From Oscillospiraceae bacterium (GTDB lineage: Bacteria > Bacillota > Clostridia > Oscillospirales > Ruminococcaceae), in assembly GCA_017415165.1 (NCBI GenBank), contig JAFQIY010000061.1:1-64000 (forward strand): 64,000 nt of DNA, read 5' to 3'. A program made the translations under genes and the position numbers. Numbering within the stretch: position 1 is the first letter of the stretch; every line of letters starts with the position of its first letter. Positions 35,490 to 44,106 of the stretch are shown piece after piece. The notes beneath the pieces were generated by a model, which had not been told where the DNA came from, did no database searches, and was given only the letters and a program-made list of their open reading frames with translations.

Positions 35490-36401
35490 TTAAACTTTAA
35501 GGTATTTCTTTGTGCTCATAACTGTACCGAATGCACTTATCACAGCACCTGCCGCAACGTACCCGAGAATGAGCACCCACATAAATTCATCAAGCGGAAT
35601 AAAGCCGTTTACCGACATAATGCTCCAGATTGTCATATCCTGTGAAAGCACCTTAATCAGCTCATTATAGCCTATGCAGGTGATTGCCGAAGCAAGCACA
35701 CCGGACAGTACACCGATGAATGTACCCTCAACGAAAAATGGAATTTTGATAAAGGAGTTCGTTGCACCAACCAGCTTCATAATAGCAATTTCGCGCTTTC
35801 TGATATCAACGCTTGCACGGGATGCGTTGGAAATAATTACAAGTGAAACAAGGATAAGTGCCGCAAGGATTACTATGGAAATGATACCGATAAAGTTTTT
35901 GAGTCCCGTAAGGATATTGATAAAATCAGTAGGGGACTTGATAGAATCAATCCTGTCAATGCGGTTTACTTCCATAAGCGTCGGACTAATCTTTTCGATG
36001 TCGGTAATACGGAGTCTGAAAGCGTCAGGGAGCGGGTTTTCCTCACCCACATAGCTGAACAAATCCTCAGCGTTTTCATTTTCCATATCGTTTTTCATAT
36101 CTTCAAGAGCCTGTTCCTTGGAATAAAAGGTAACAGATTCAATGTTGTCAATGTTCCTGATTGTATTTTCCATAGCGGAAATTTCGGTTTCATCGGTGCC
36201 GTCCTCAATAAATATAACAACCTCGTTTTTGTTTTCGATGCCGCTTACAAATCGGTTTATGTTTGCAACAAAAAGGAGTGTAAATCCGATAAGCAGGAGG
36301 GACACCGACAGAATACAAAGGGACGCAACCGACATAATACGGTTGGTCCATACATTTCTCATACCTTGCTTGAAAAGGTAATTCATACTGCTGATTTTCA
36401 T
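35490..36401 (-). CDS. ftsX: Cell division protein FtsX
   Basis: The 303-residue ABC-type integral membrane protein has four helices: residues 22-45 first, then a 130-residue extracellular loop, and the rest at about 180, 225 and 275. It begins MKISSMNYLFKQGMRNVWTNRIMS as in the family. The second domain has RREIAIMKLVGATNSFI, the permease signature. The extracellular loop would contact the coiled-coil M23 protein. It overlaps the usual operon order ftsE-ftsX. Confidence 0.93.
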   Translation of the reverse strand: MKISSMNYLFKQGMRNVWTNRIMSVASLCILSVSLLLIGFTLLFVANINRFVSGIENKNEVVIFIEDGTDETEISAMENTIRNIDNIESVTFYSKEQALEDMKNDMENENAEDLFSYVGEENPLPDAFRLRITDIEKISPTLMEVNRIDRIDSIKSPTDFINILTGLKNFIGIISIVILAALILVSLVIISNASRASVDIRKREIAIMKLVGATNSFIKIPFFVEGTFIGVLSGVLASAITCIGYNELIKVLSQDMTIWSIMSVNGFIPLDEFMWVLILGYVAAGAVISAFGTVMSTKKYLKV

Positions 36402-36426
36402 TTAAAGTAAACTTCCTTTCCTCGCC

Positions 36427-37104
36427 TTAGCCGATATAGTCGTCGAATGTAATTCGTCCGTCGGTGATACTTATTGTTCTTCCGCCGAAATACTGAACAA
36501 GCTCGTGCTCGTGAGTAACAACCATAACAGTTGTTCCGCAGGCATTGATAGCTTTAAGCAGTTCAAGAATTTCAATTTTGTTTGTAGGGTCGAGGTTGCC
36601 TGTAGGCTCGTCAGCAATAATCAGCTGAGGGTCGTTTACAAGTGCTCTTGCCAGTGCAACACGCTGCTGCTCACCGCCTGAAAGCTCGTGAGGATAAGCC
36701 TTAGCCTTATCTTTAAGACCAACAAGGCTGATAACATAAGGAACACGGTTTCTGATATATTTAATAGGTGCATCAATGCTTCTGAGTACAAATGCAACAT
36801 TATCGTATACGTTCATTGTATCGATAAGCTTGAAGTCCTGAAACACAAAACCTATTGTACGGCGAAGCTTGTGCGCCTTATTTTTCTTGAGTTTGCCGAG
36901 GTTGAAGCCGTTAACTGTAATCTTTCCGCTTGTAGGTTCAATTTCCTGAAGCAGCAGTCGGATAAGTGTACTCTTACCTGCGCCTGATTTTCCGACAACG
37001 AAAGCAAATTCGCCGTCGTTGATACGCAGGCTTACATCATTAAGAGCGTCAACGCCGTTCGAATATGTAACACTAACATTTTTAAGTTCTACCAAAAGGT
37101 ACAC
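36427..37104 (-). CDS. ftsE: Cell division ATP-binding protein FtsE
   Basis: The 225-residue ABC ATPase has Walker A GKSGAGKST, a Q-loop, signature LSGGEQQRVALARAL and Walker B LIIADEPTG. The start chosen is GTG; a TTG nine bases later (37095) beginning MVELKNVSV is equally good, with AGGCGG between them as the only ribosome-like site. It is the first gene of the division hydrolase operon reading leftward to 31989. No clear promoter was found in 37105-37244. Confidence 0.92.
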   Translation of the reverse strand: MYLLVELKNVSVTYSNGVDALNDVSLRINDGEFAFVVGKSGAGKSTLIRLLLQEIEPTSGKITVNGFNLGKLKKNKAHKLRRTIGFVFQDFKLIDTMNVYDNVAFVLRSIDAPIKYIRNRVPYVISLVGLKDKAKAYPHELSGGEQQRVALARALVNDPQLIIADEPTGNLDPTNKIEILELLKAINACGTTVMVVTHEHELVQYFGGRTISITDGRITFDDYIG

Positions 37105-37155
37105 CGCCTATCTATATTAATCCGATTTGGATATTATTTCCATAAAAATAATTGT

Positions 37156-37180
37156 GGGGACAGAGTAAAAATCTGCCCCC
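37156..37180 (-). terminator. Terminator of the PucR-like regulator gene
   Basis: A 9-bp stem with one G-T pair (GGGGGCAGA with TCTGTCCCC on the minus strand) has an AT loop and a T-rich 3' side. It separates the regulator from ftsE. Confidence 0.65.
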
Positions 37181-37244
37181 ATAAATAACTGTATAAATCA
37201 GCTTCCGCAGAGTGGAAAATCCGCACGGGAGCAATGATTATATT

Positions 37245-38330
37245 TTAGAACTTGACAGGATTTGCGGAGAGATATTTCTTAACCATAAGAGCAATCTTGA
37301 ATACGATAGCGTGGTCAAATTCTCTCAGGTCAAGACCTGTAAGCTTCTTGATTTTTTCAAGTCTGTAAACGAGAGTATTTCTGTGAACGAAAAGCTTTCT
37401 GGAAGTTTCGGATACGTTGAGGTTATTCTCAAAGAAACGCTGGATTGTGAACAGTGTTTCGTGGTCGAGGGACTCGATAGAACCCTTCTTGAAAACTTCC
37501 TGAAGGAATGTTTCACAGAGAGTTGTAGGAAGGTGATAAATGAGTCTTGCGATACCGAGGTTGTCATAAGAAACGATAACCTTATCGGTGTCGAATACCT
37601 TACCGACTTCAAGAGCAATCTGAGCTTCCTTGAAGGAACGGGCGAGATCCTTGATACCTGTAACAACAGTACCGATACCAACGTTTACTCTTGTATAGAA
37701 TTCGCTGGAAAGAGTGTCGGAAATGGAGCGTGCAAGCTTTTCGAGGTCCTTGGAATCAACATTGTTCTTGATTTCCTTGACAAGAACGATATCGGACTCA
37801 GTAATGTTGAGAACGAAGTCCTTAGCCTTTTCAGGGAAAAGATTCTGGATAACATCGAAAGCAGAAACATCGTTTGAAGAAACGATTCTGATAAGAAGAA
37901 CAACTCTGCTAACATCGCTGTTGAAGTGGAGCTCACGAGCCTTTACAACGATATCGCCGGGGAGAACGTTGTCAAGAACAACATTCTTGATAAAGTTTGT
38001 TCTGTCGTATTTTTCATCATAGTACTGTTTGATGGAGGAGAGAGTGATGGACATAATGTTGGCATATTTTGCAGCATTTTCGTCAGTACCCTCTACAAAA
38101 ACAGCATAGTCAGGCTTGATATGGGAGCCGAAAGGCTTGTATGTATAGCCGTCACGGACAAAGATATCGTGTGAGTCGCTCAAATCAAGGGAGACAAACT
38201 CATTGGTTGTTCCGATTTTGGAAAGCTCGCTGCAAGCGATGATAGTAGCAGTTGAGTCAACAACGCCGATGATGCAGTCCATAGCATCTCTCATCTGGTG
38301 AATTAAGCCCTGAAAAAGTCTGTTTGACAT
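37245..38330 (-). CDS. PucR/CdaR-like transcriptional regulator
   Basis: The 361-residue DNA-binding protein has a sensor-like N-terminal region (1-110, GVVDSTATIIACSELSKIG), a GGDEF-derived middle domain (130-270), and at the C-terminus the PucR helix-turn-helix (about 300-355, VHRNTLVYRLEKIKKLTGLDL). The ATG at 38330 has AAAGGA at proper distance; a more upstream ATG overlaps that site. Members regulate sugar-diacid or purine catabolism and respond to small molecules. The target is not given by the neighbours. A strong promoter (38462-38490) and about 125 nt of leader precede it. Confidence 0.87.
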   Translation of the reverse strand: MSNRLFQGLIHQMRDAMDCIIGVVDSTATIIACSELSKIGTTNEFVSLDLSDSHDIFVRDGYTYKPFGSHIKPDYAVFVEGTDENAAKYANIMSITLSSIKQYYDEKYDRTNFIKNVVLDNVLPGDIVVKARELHFNSDVSRVVLLIRIVSSNDVSAFDVIQNLFPEKAKDFVLNITESDIVLVKEIKNNVDSKDLEKLARSISDTLSSEFYTRVNVGIGTVVTGIKDLARSFKEAQIALEVGKVFDTDKVIVSYDNLGIARLIYHLPTTLCETFLQEVFKKGSIESLDHETLFTIQRFFENNLNVSETSRKLFVHRNTLVYRLEKIKKLTGLDLREFDHAIVFKIALMVKKYLSANPVKF

Positions 38331-38461
38331 ATAACCGGTCATCCTTTCATTTTAAGCCTGATAAAATTTTAAAGCCTGATTGAAATTTCACTGTACAAAA
38401 TTGTATAATCGGCTTGAATAAAGCGGCAGTATCTTTATATAATTCGTCGCTCACATCAATT

Positions 38462-38490
38462 ATTATACACATTTTTTGTTCACTTTGCAA
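38462..38490 (-). promoter_or_regulatory. Promoter for the PucR-like regulator
   Basis: Minus strand TTGCAA, 17 bases, TATAAT. The 38331-38854 gap holds this and the divergent promoter at 38775; nothing else is recognisable in it. Confidence 0.7.
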
Positions 38491-38774
38491 GTGTTTTTTG
38501 TAATTTTCTCTAAAAAACTGCTATAAAATTTTATATCTCGGCATTTTCACAAATACATATATATAGTTTAGCATACTTTTTGTGCATTTGTGTGAATTTT
38601 TTATTAATTCCAAAGGTGATTACTTTAGTGAAACTATTTTTTCGCTTTGGCAAAATAAACAATCAATTCAACATCCGTGTGAGAGCGTGCTGCTGTACGT
38701 TGGTGCAGTTTTCTTGTCAGAAAGCTTTGTGTACGGGCAATTTACCGGATATAATAAAAAATATCGAAAAAGTG

Positions 38775-38803
38775 TTGAAAAAAATATACAGATATGGTAT
38801 AAT
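38775..38803 (+). promoter_or_regulatory. Promoter for the membrane protein and EAL genes
   Basis: TTGAAA, 17 bases, TATAAT with a TGG-extended -10. It lies inside a longer open frame, so translation must start downstream. Confidence 0.7.
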
Positions 38804-38854
38804 GAAGTTAATAAAATTTGTGCAGTTTATCTGTACAGGACGGGGGCGGTTGCC

Positions 38855-39190
38855 TTGAAAAAGTATTTCAGCGAGTATATTGCTTCGGTAATTGCCGCTC
38901 TTGAAAACGACAGCACCGATTTTGCGGCGCTGAAAAATGAAATGCTTACGAAAATTGCTTTTATGCAGCACGAAAGGCTCATTCATCTGCTGGTGACAAT
39001 TCTTTTTGCACTTATGATGTTCCTTTGTCTTATCGGCTTTTTCGTGTCTGATAATATAGGAATTCTTGCGGCAGCGGTGCTTATGCTTGTGCTGCTTGTA
39101 CCGTATATTGCACATTATTACTTTTTGGAAAACGGCGTCCAGAAGCTCTATTCACTTTATGATGAGGTTTGCGGAAGGGTCGTCGATTAA
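38855..39190 (+). CDS. Small membrane protein, unknown
   Basis: The 111-residue protein starts at a TTG behind GGGGGCGG, the first in-frame start after the promoter. The N-terminal 40 residues are soluble (KKYFSEYIASVIAALEN); two helices follow at about 44-64 and 70-88, then a short acidic tail. It ends 13 bases before the EAL gene and shares its mRNA. A role in c-di-GMP signalling or simply linkage to the EAL protein is possible. No family was recognised. Confidence 0.65.
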   Translation: MKKYFSEYIASVIAALENDSTDFAALKNEMLTKIAFMQHERLIHLLVTILFALMMFLCLIGFFVSDNIGILAAAVLMLVLLVPYIAHYYFLENGVQKLYSLYDEVCGRVVD

Positions 39191-39203
39191 TTCGGAGGAC
39201 GCT

Positions 39204-40412
39204 ATGAAAATTACTCCTGAGATAGTGCAGGAAGTTATCAATAAAAAGGATATTTTTGTTGAATTTCAGCCTATTTATTCTATCAATACAAAAAAGGTAA
39301 TCGGTCTCGAGGCTCTTGCAAGAGGCGATTATCAGGGCGAAATTGTTTCGCCTTACTTCCTTTTCAACTACGCAAAACAGAGCGGCAATGTCCTTGAACT
39401 TGACAGAATATGCCGTGAAAAATCTATGGATGCTTTTGTTGCTGAGAGAAAAACAGCACCTGCATTGTTCGTAAATTTTGAAACATCGGTGCTTAACGAT
39501 ACAACGGTTGGTGACGGGGAATTGCTGGGTATGGTTGAAAGGTATAATCTTTCGCCCGAAAGCGTTGTTATTGAGCTGAACAGTTCTGACGTAAAAAATA
39601 ACTATGACTTGATGATGTTTGTAAATCATTACCGTTCAAAGGGGTTTCTCATTGCACTTGACAACGTGAGTGCAGGCGAGGATACTATGAACAGAATAAA
39701 GCTTGTCAATCCCGATATTATCAAAATCGACCGCTTTGTTGTAAGCAATATCGAGTCAAATACATATAATCAGGAAGTGTTCAAGTCAATTATCAATACT
39801 GCGAAGCAAATCGGTGCAATGACCATTGCGCAGGGCGTTGAAAACGTGGACGAGGTTATCACCTGTATGCTTATGGGTGTTGACTATTTTCAGGGCTACT
39901 ATTTCTCACGTCCTGAGCAGTTCAATTTCCTTTTTACAAACGAGGCACGTCTCAAGCTTGAGGACGCTGCACAGCGCCTTAATCTGAGCATAAAGAAGAA
40001 CCCTACAGTTGTAAATGTGAGAATTGAAAGCTACAAGCGTGCAATATATGACCTTGTAAGTGCACTCACGGGTACTACCTCTGAGGATTACGAAAAGGTA
40101 CTGCGAAGCTATGTTTATGAACATAAGGAAATCGAGTGTGCTTTCCTTATCGACGAAAAGGGCTTTCAGATTACCGAAACAATAATGAACCCTGATACGG
40201 AAATCATTCCGGGCTTCAAGCCTGAGCTTAAAGGCGTCAACCACGACATCAAGAATTATTTCTATGCGGTCAAGGAGCAGATTGAGGACCCGTTTATTTC
40301 AGGCTGGTACATATCCGCTGCAACAGGCAAGAACTGTAAGACTATTTCCTCGCATATCTATGACAGCGAGGGTAAGATGATTGTTGTCTGTATGGACTTG
40401 AAAAAGCGTTAA
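39204..40412 (+). CDS. EAL-domain protein with C-terminal PDC/Cache-like sensor
   Basis: The 402-residue cytoplasmic protein has an EAL phosphodiesterase fold (residues 10-245). GLEALAR keeps the catalytic Glu of the ExLxR motif, with VNFE, ELNSS and IKIDR also in place. The DDFGTG loop, however, reads LDNVSAG, losing an Asp needed for metal binding and activity in most EAL enzymes. A C-terminal region (about 265-400, ECAFLIDEKGFQITE, FISGWYISAATGKNC) resembles a PDC/Cache sensor, unusual in being cytoplasmic here. It could be a c-di-GMP receptor or a regulatory pseudo-enzyme. GGAGG lies before the ATG. Confidence 0.85.
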   Translation: MKITPEIVQEVINKKDIFVEFQPIYSINTKKVIGLEALARGDYQGEIVSPYFLFNYAKQSGNVLELDRICREKSMDAFVAERKTAPALFVNFETSVLNDTTVGDGELLGMVERYNLSPESVVIELNSSDVKNNYDLMMFVNHYRSKGFLIALDNVSAGEDTMNRIKLVNPDIIKIDRFVVSNIESNTYNQEVFKSIINTAKQIGAMTIAQGVENVDEVITCMLMGVDYFQGYYFSRPEQFNFLFTNEARLKLEDAAQRLNLSIKKNPTVVNVRIESYKRAIYDLVSALTGTTSEDYEKVLRSYVYEHKEIECAFLIDEKGFQITETIMNPDTEIIPGFKPELKGVNHDIKNYFYAVKEQIEDPFISGWYISAATGKNCKTISSHIYDSEGKMIVVCMDLKKR

Positions 40413-40786
40413 AGCAGATTGTACCAGAGTGGAAGCTCTCCGCGGCACAGCAGGTCAAGCTGCCGCCGTATGCTTTCAAGCTCGGCGTCAAGCTCATCAT
40501 TGGCTGCGTCCACAAACTGGGGCACCTTGGAAACGGACGAACTGATGTTGTCCAGCTTTTCATCACAGACAAAAATGCTCATTTTCTTTTCAAGCATATT
40601 CCATTCTTTTGCAAGCTCATCAGCGGCAGCGGATAATTTTCCGTTGTCGCTGTTTTCATTGTAAAGCTTTATCTTGTCAATAATATCGGTGACATCTTCA
40701 CGCCATCCTATGAGGCAAAGCGACGCAATCACCGAGTAAGCAATAATTGCCGCCATAAGAATCAGTGCAACCACAAAACGCTTCAT
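40409..40786 (-). CDS. DUF4363-family protein
   Basis: The 125-residue protein has one N-terminal helix (residues 4-26) and a helical extracellular region (KIKLYNENSDNGKLSAAADELAKEWN) as in DUF4363, a clostridial family often paired with DUF421 and thought to be sporulation-associated. It begins one base after the DUF421 gene. Its stop shares TTAA with the converging EAL stop. Confidence 0.8.
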   Translation of the reverse strand: MKRFVVALILMAAIIAYSVIASLCLIGWREDVTDIIDKIKLYNENSDNGKLSAAADELAKEWNMLEKKMSIFVCDEKLDNISSSVSKVPQFVDAANDELDAELESIRRQLDLLCRGELPLWYNLL

Positions 40787-40787
40787 C

Positions 40788-41459
40788 TTACCGCTCCTTT
40801 CTTATAAGTGAATAATTACGGTCACTGTCAACAGTCATCAGGAATACATCTCCTATGGCTGTTTTTTCTTTTTTCAGTGTATGTTCAATCCACTCCATCG
40901 ACAGCGCAAGCCTTGCCATTGCATCTCCGTCAGGATTTCCGTCAGCAATCACAATTTCAGGCGGATTAATGCTTTTCCCCTTTAGTTCCATATCCGAGTT
41001 GGTAACATTGCGGTACTGATATTTCTGATACACGGAAAGATTTCCCGTGGTTTCCACCATTGCAAACTGCACTTCGCTTATGTCGAAAATCCCTTGCCCG
41101 CGCAGACTTTCCATAAGGTCGTCAACCGTGAAGCGTATCTCCCGCATTTTTTTCTGGTCAAGCTTGCCGTCCTGAATTATTATCGCAGGCATACCGCTCA
41201 TTACACGCCTTACGCCGCGGCTTTTTATTGCAAGCCAAGACATTATCACATCAAGGCTTGCAAGAGTGATAATAGGAATTATCCCAGTAAGAAGCGGCAT
41301 ACCCGTGTCCTCAACAGGGAGGGTGGCAATGTTGGAAATAAGAATTGTAACAGCCAGCTCCGAGGGCTGTAATTCGCCGATTTGCCGTTTGCCCATAAGC
41401 CGTACAGAAAAAATCAGCAGCATATAAAGAATTATTGCACGAATAAAAACAACAGACAT
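40788..41459 (-). CDS. DUF421 (YetF/YcaP-like) membrane protein
   Basis: The 223-residue protein has three N-terminal helices (residues 4-22, 36-54, 60-80) and a soluble C-terminal domain. Signatures are MGKRQIGELQPSELAVTILISNIA and FTVDDLMESLRGQGIFDISEVQFAMVETTGNLSV, both typical of DUF421/YetF. Related proteins occur in the spore envelope of Bacillus. It starts 102 bases from the gerA gene, reading the other way, and is followed by the DUF4363 gene. The function of the family is not settled. Confidence 0.88.
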   Translation of the reverse strand: MSVVFIRAIILYMLLIFSVRLMGKRQIGELQPSELAVTILISNIATLPVEDTGMPLLTGIIPIITLASLDVIMSWLAIKSRGVRRVMSGMPAIIIQDGKLDQKKMREIRFTVDDLMESLRGQGIFDISEVQFAMVETTGNLSVYQKYQYRNVTNSDMELKGKSINPPEIVIADGNPDGDAMARLALSMEWIEHTLKKEKTAIGDVFLMTVDSDRNYSLIRKER

Positions 41460-41561
41460 AAAAACTCTCCTTTGGAAATATCGTTTCCGAAATCTGCGAA
41501 AAAATTCGTGTATTATTTTGCAAATTGCGGAAATAATAGTCCAAAAGACAGGAGTGATTTT

Positions 41562-43049
41562 ATGAATATGCCTGACGCTTACGAATTCAAGGAAGTAAGC
41601 ATTGAAAAGTCCCTGCGGCAGAACATTTCCAACCTGAAAAATATCCTCGGAGGAAGCTCTGACCTGCTGATAAACGAGTTTCTTATTGATGATGTACCTT
41701 GCTGCCTTGTGTGCTTTGAGGGTATGATTTCCATTCAGTTTATCACAAATCTGATTTTACGTCCGCTGACAAATCTGCACGTTGCCGAAAATGCTACTTC
41801 GCACGATATTTTTATGCACATCCGTGACCGTATGCTGCTTGCAATCGACCGTGGCTTGTGTACGCAGTACGGCGACATTATCCGCAGACTGATGAGCGGC
41901 TTTGCGGTGCTGTTTATTGACGGCGTGGATACTGCCTTTGCATATGGTGTGCAGGGGTATTCAATTCGTGGAATTTCCGAGCCGTCCTCAGAAGGCAACA
42001 TAAGAGGTGCGCAGGAGGGTTTTGTGGAAACTGTCCGTATCAGTATGTCCCTTGTACGCCGCCGTATAAAGTCACCCTTGCTTCGGTTTGAGCTTTTTCC
42101 CGTAACTACGACCGCCAACGTGGATGTAATTCTTACCTATATGGCTGACCGTGTGCCGATGCGGCTGGTGAAGAAAATCCGTAAAAAGCTGGAGAGTATG
42201 CCCCTTGAAAGCGTGCTGGGGAGCGGTTATGTCGAGCCGTTTCTTGATAATACACATACCAGCTTTTTTTCGGGAGTTTCCGTAACTGAGCGTCCAGATG
42301 TATTCTGCGCAAAAATCATTGAGGGACGTGTTGGACTGCTTATTGACGGCACACCGTTTGCGATTGTAATTCCGTCTTTGTTCATCGAGAATTTCCAGAC
42401 TCTTGACGACTACAATTTTCGTCCTTTTTATGCGGTGCTGATACGTTGGATACGCTACCTCGCATTTTTCCTTGCAATTTTTCTGCCTGCGGTCTATGTT
42501 GCCGTTGTAACCTTTCACCCCGAATTATTCAACCACACACTGCTTGTTACCCTTGCCTCTGCCGAGCAGACAGCACCTTTGCCCCTTGCGGTTGAAGCGT
42601 TTATCGTGCTGCTGTTTTATGAGATAATCCGTGAAGCTGGAGTGCGTCTGCCGAAAAGCGTAGGCGGTGCGGTTTCGATTGTGGGGGGACTTATCATCGG
42701 TGACGCCGCCGTTTCCGCAGGAATAATCTCAAATCCGCTTCTGCTTGCCTGTGCAATTTCGGTAACCGCTTCGTTTGTTGTGCCTAATCTTAATCAGCAG
42801 ATTACAACCCTGCGCTTCATAACCGTAGTCGCAGGAGGAATAAGCGGACTTTACGGAATTTCGCTTATTGCGGCACTTACACTTGTCAATCTTTGTTCAC
42901 TTGAAAACTACGGTGCACCCGTTACCTCGCCCGTGTCGCCGTTTACACCGAAAGCAATGCGTGACGTGCTGGCAAGAGTCGGCTTCAGACGTATGGCAAC
43001 AGGCGGCGCAACCGTTGAAAAGCTTAACGGCGTGAATATGGAGGACTGA
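41562..43049 (+). CDS. Spore germination protein, GerA family
   Basis: The 495-residue inner spore membrane protein has a soluble N-terminal domain (1-270, PTLTN-like segment RPLTNLHVAENATSH, EGNIRGAQEGFVETVRIS), then five or six helices (about 300-470). EPSSEGNIRGAQEGFVE is the hallmark of GerAA-type A subunits. With the B and C subunits it forms a receptor for nutrient germinants. CAGGAGTG precedes the ATG at 41562. It is the first of three tightly joined ger genes, diverging from DUF421. A weak forespore-like promoter may lie at 41509-41539. Confidence 0.93.
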   Translation: MNMPDAYEFKEVSIEKSLRQNISNLKNILGGSSDLLINEFLIDDVPCCLVCFEGMISIQFITNLILRPLTNLHVAENATSHDIFMHIRDRMLLAIDRGLCTQYGDIIRRLMSGFAVLFIDGVDTAFAYGVQGYSIRGISEPSSEGNIRGAQEGFVETVRISMSLVRRRIKSPLLRFELFPVTTTANVDVILTYMADRVPMRLVKKIRKKLESMPLESVLGSGYVEPFLDNTHTSFFSGVSVTERPDVFCAKIIEGRVGLLIDGTPFAIVIPSLFIENFQTLDDYNFRPFYAVLIRWIRYLAFFLAIFLPAVYVAVVTFHPELFNHTLLVTLASAEQTAPLPLAVEAFIVLLFYEIIREAGVRLPKSVGGAVSIVGGLIIGDAAVSAGIISNPLLLACAISVTASFVVPNLNQQITTLRFITVVAGGISGLYGISLIAALTLVNLCSLENYGAPVTSPVSPFTPKAMRDVLARVGFRRMATGGATVEKLNGVNMED

Positions 43050-43050
43050 T

Positions 43051-44106
43051 ATGGAAAAACGAATTATCAGCTGGGGACAGCTTCTTCTCCTGCTTTTTAT
43101 GTGCAGGATTTTCACACTTATGACCTTTGTGCCCTTTGCGCAGGGAGATATTTCGGTGCAGCTGCTTGGCACGGCAATTTCAACCGCTATTCAGGCAGTA
43201 ATCCTCATTCCCGTTGTTATACTAAAGGACAGCGCAACGGATGTGCTGCTGAAAAAATGCCGTCCTCTCGGAATAGCGGCGGCGGTTGTCTATCTGCTTT
43301 TCTTCCTTTTGTACACGGCAAACGGACTTATCCATTTTCAGAATTTTCTTTCCGCACGATTTTTCCCTACCGCTGACAGTACGCTGTGGATTGGTGTGCT
43401 TCTTGTTATCTGCGTGTACTGCGGCTGTCTGGGAATTGAAGCACTGGGGAGAAGTGCGGTTGTGGTATTCTGGCTGTTCATAGTTGCTGTTGCAGCTATG
43501 CTTTTCGCTTCTGCGCCAAGCTTTGACACGGCAAATCTTTACCTTTCACCAATTACCCCGAAAAGTCTGTTTTCAGCTGTGTTGGACGACCTTTCACGAA
43601 ACGGAGAAATTGTCGCACTTGCCTTCCTTGCAAAGCACGTCAAAGAAAAGCATCGCTGCGGTGCATACGGACTTCTTGCGGCAAAGCTGTTGCTCGTCGA
43701 GGGGGTAATGCTTCTGATTTGTGCGGTGCTTGGAGATTTTGCAAAGCTTACCGACTATCCTTTTCTTTCTCTCGGCACATTCGGCGGTGCACGCTTTTTA
43801 CAGCGCAGTGATTCGCTGTACCTTATCGTGTGGACGATTACTGCCGTGCTTAACATTGCTCTTTTCCTGCACATTTCCGCAGGGCTTATGGAGGAAGTGT
43901 TCACGAAGATGAAATTCCGCACGTCCGTTGCCGCAATTCTTGTTTTTGGCACGGTGCTCATTTTCACCCTGACAGGACTTGACTTTGACCCCGTGTACAA
44001 CATTCTCTGTTCGGGCTACTCAGTAATTTTCCTGACCGGTTCACTGCCGTTAACAGCCTTGATAATATCGAAAAGAAAGTCAGGTGAAAAGAAAAATGAA
44101 GCTTAA
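43051..44106 (+). CDS. Spore germination permease, GerB type
   Basis: The 351-residue member of the endospore germination permease family (amino acid-polyamine-organocation superfamily) has about ten helices. It begins with SWGQLLLLLFMCRIF as in GerAB. It begins one base after the GerA stop. It probably forms the germinant-binding channel. Which germinant is used cannot be said. Confidence 0.9.
   Translation: MEKRIISWGQLLLLLFMCRIFTLMTFVPFAQGDISVQLLGTAISTAIQAVILIPVVILKDSATDVLLKKCRPLGIAAAVVYLLFFLLYTANGLIHFQNFLSARFFPTADSTLWIGVLLVICVYCGCLGIEALGRSAVVVFWLFIVAVAAMLFASAPSFDTANLYLSPITPKSLFSAVLDDLSRNGEIVALAFLAKHVKEKHRCGAYGLLAAKLLLVEGVMLLICAVLGDFAKLTDYPFLSLGTFGGARFLQRSDSLYLIVWTITAVLNIALFLHISAGLMEEVFTKMKFRTSVAAILVFGTVLIFTLTGLDFDPVYNILCSGYSVIFLTGSLPLTALIISKRKSGEKKNEA

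Noticed and set aside
38582..38854. N-terminal extension of the small membrane protein before 38855
   Set aside because: A strong promoter at 38775-38803 lies inside it, so the mRNA begins later.
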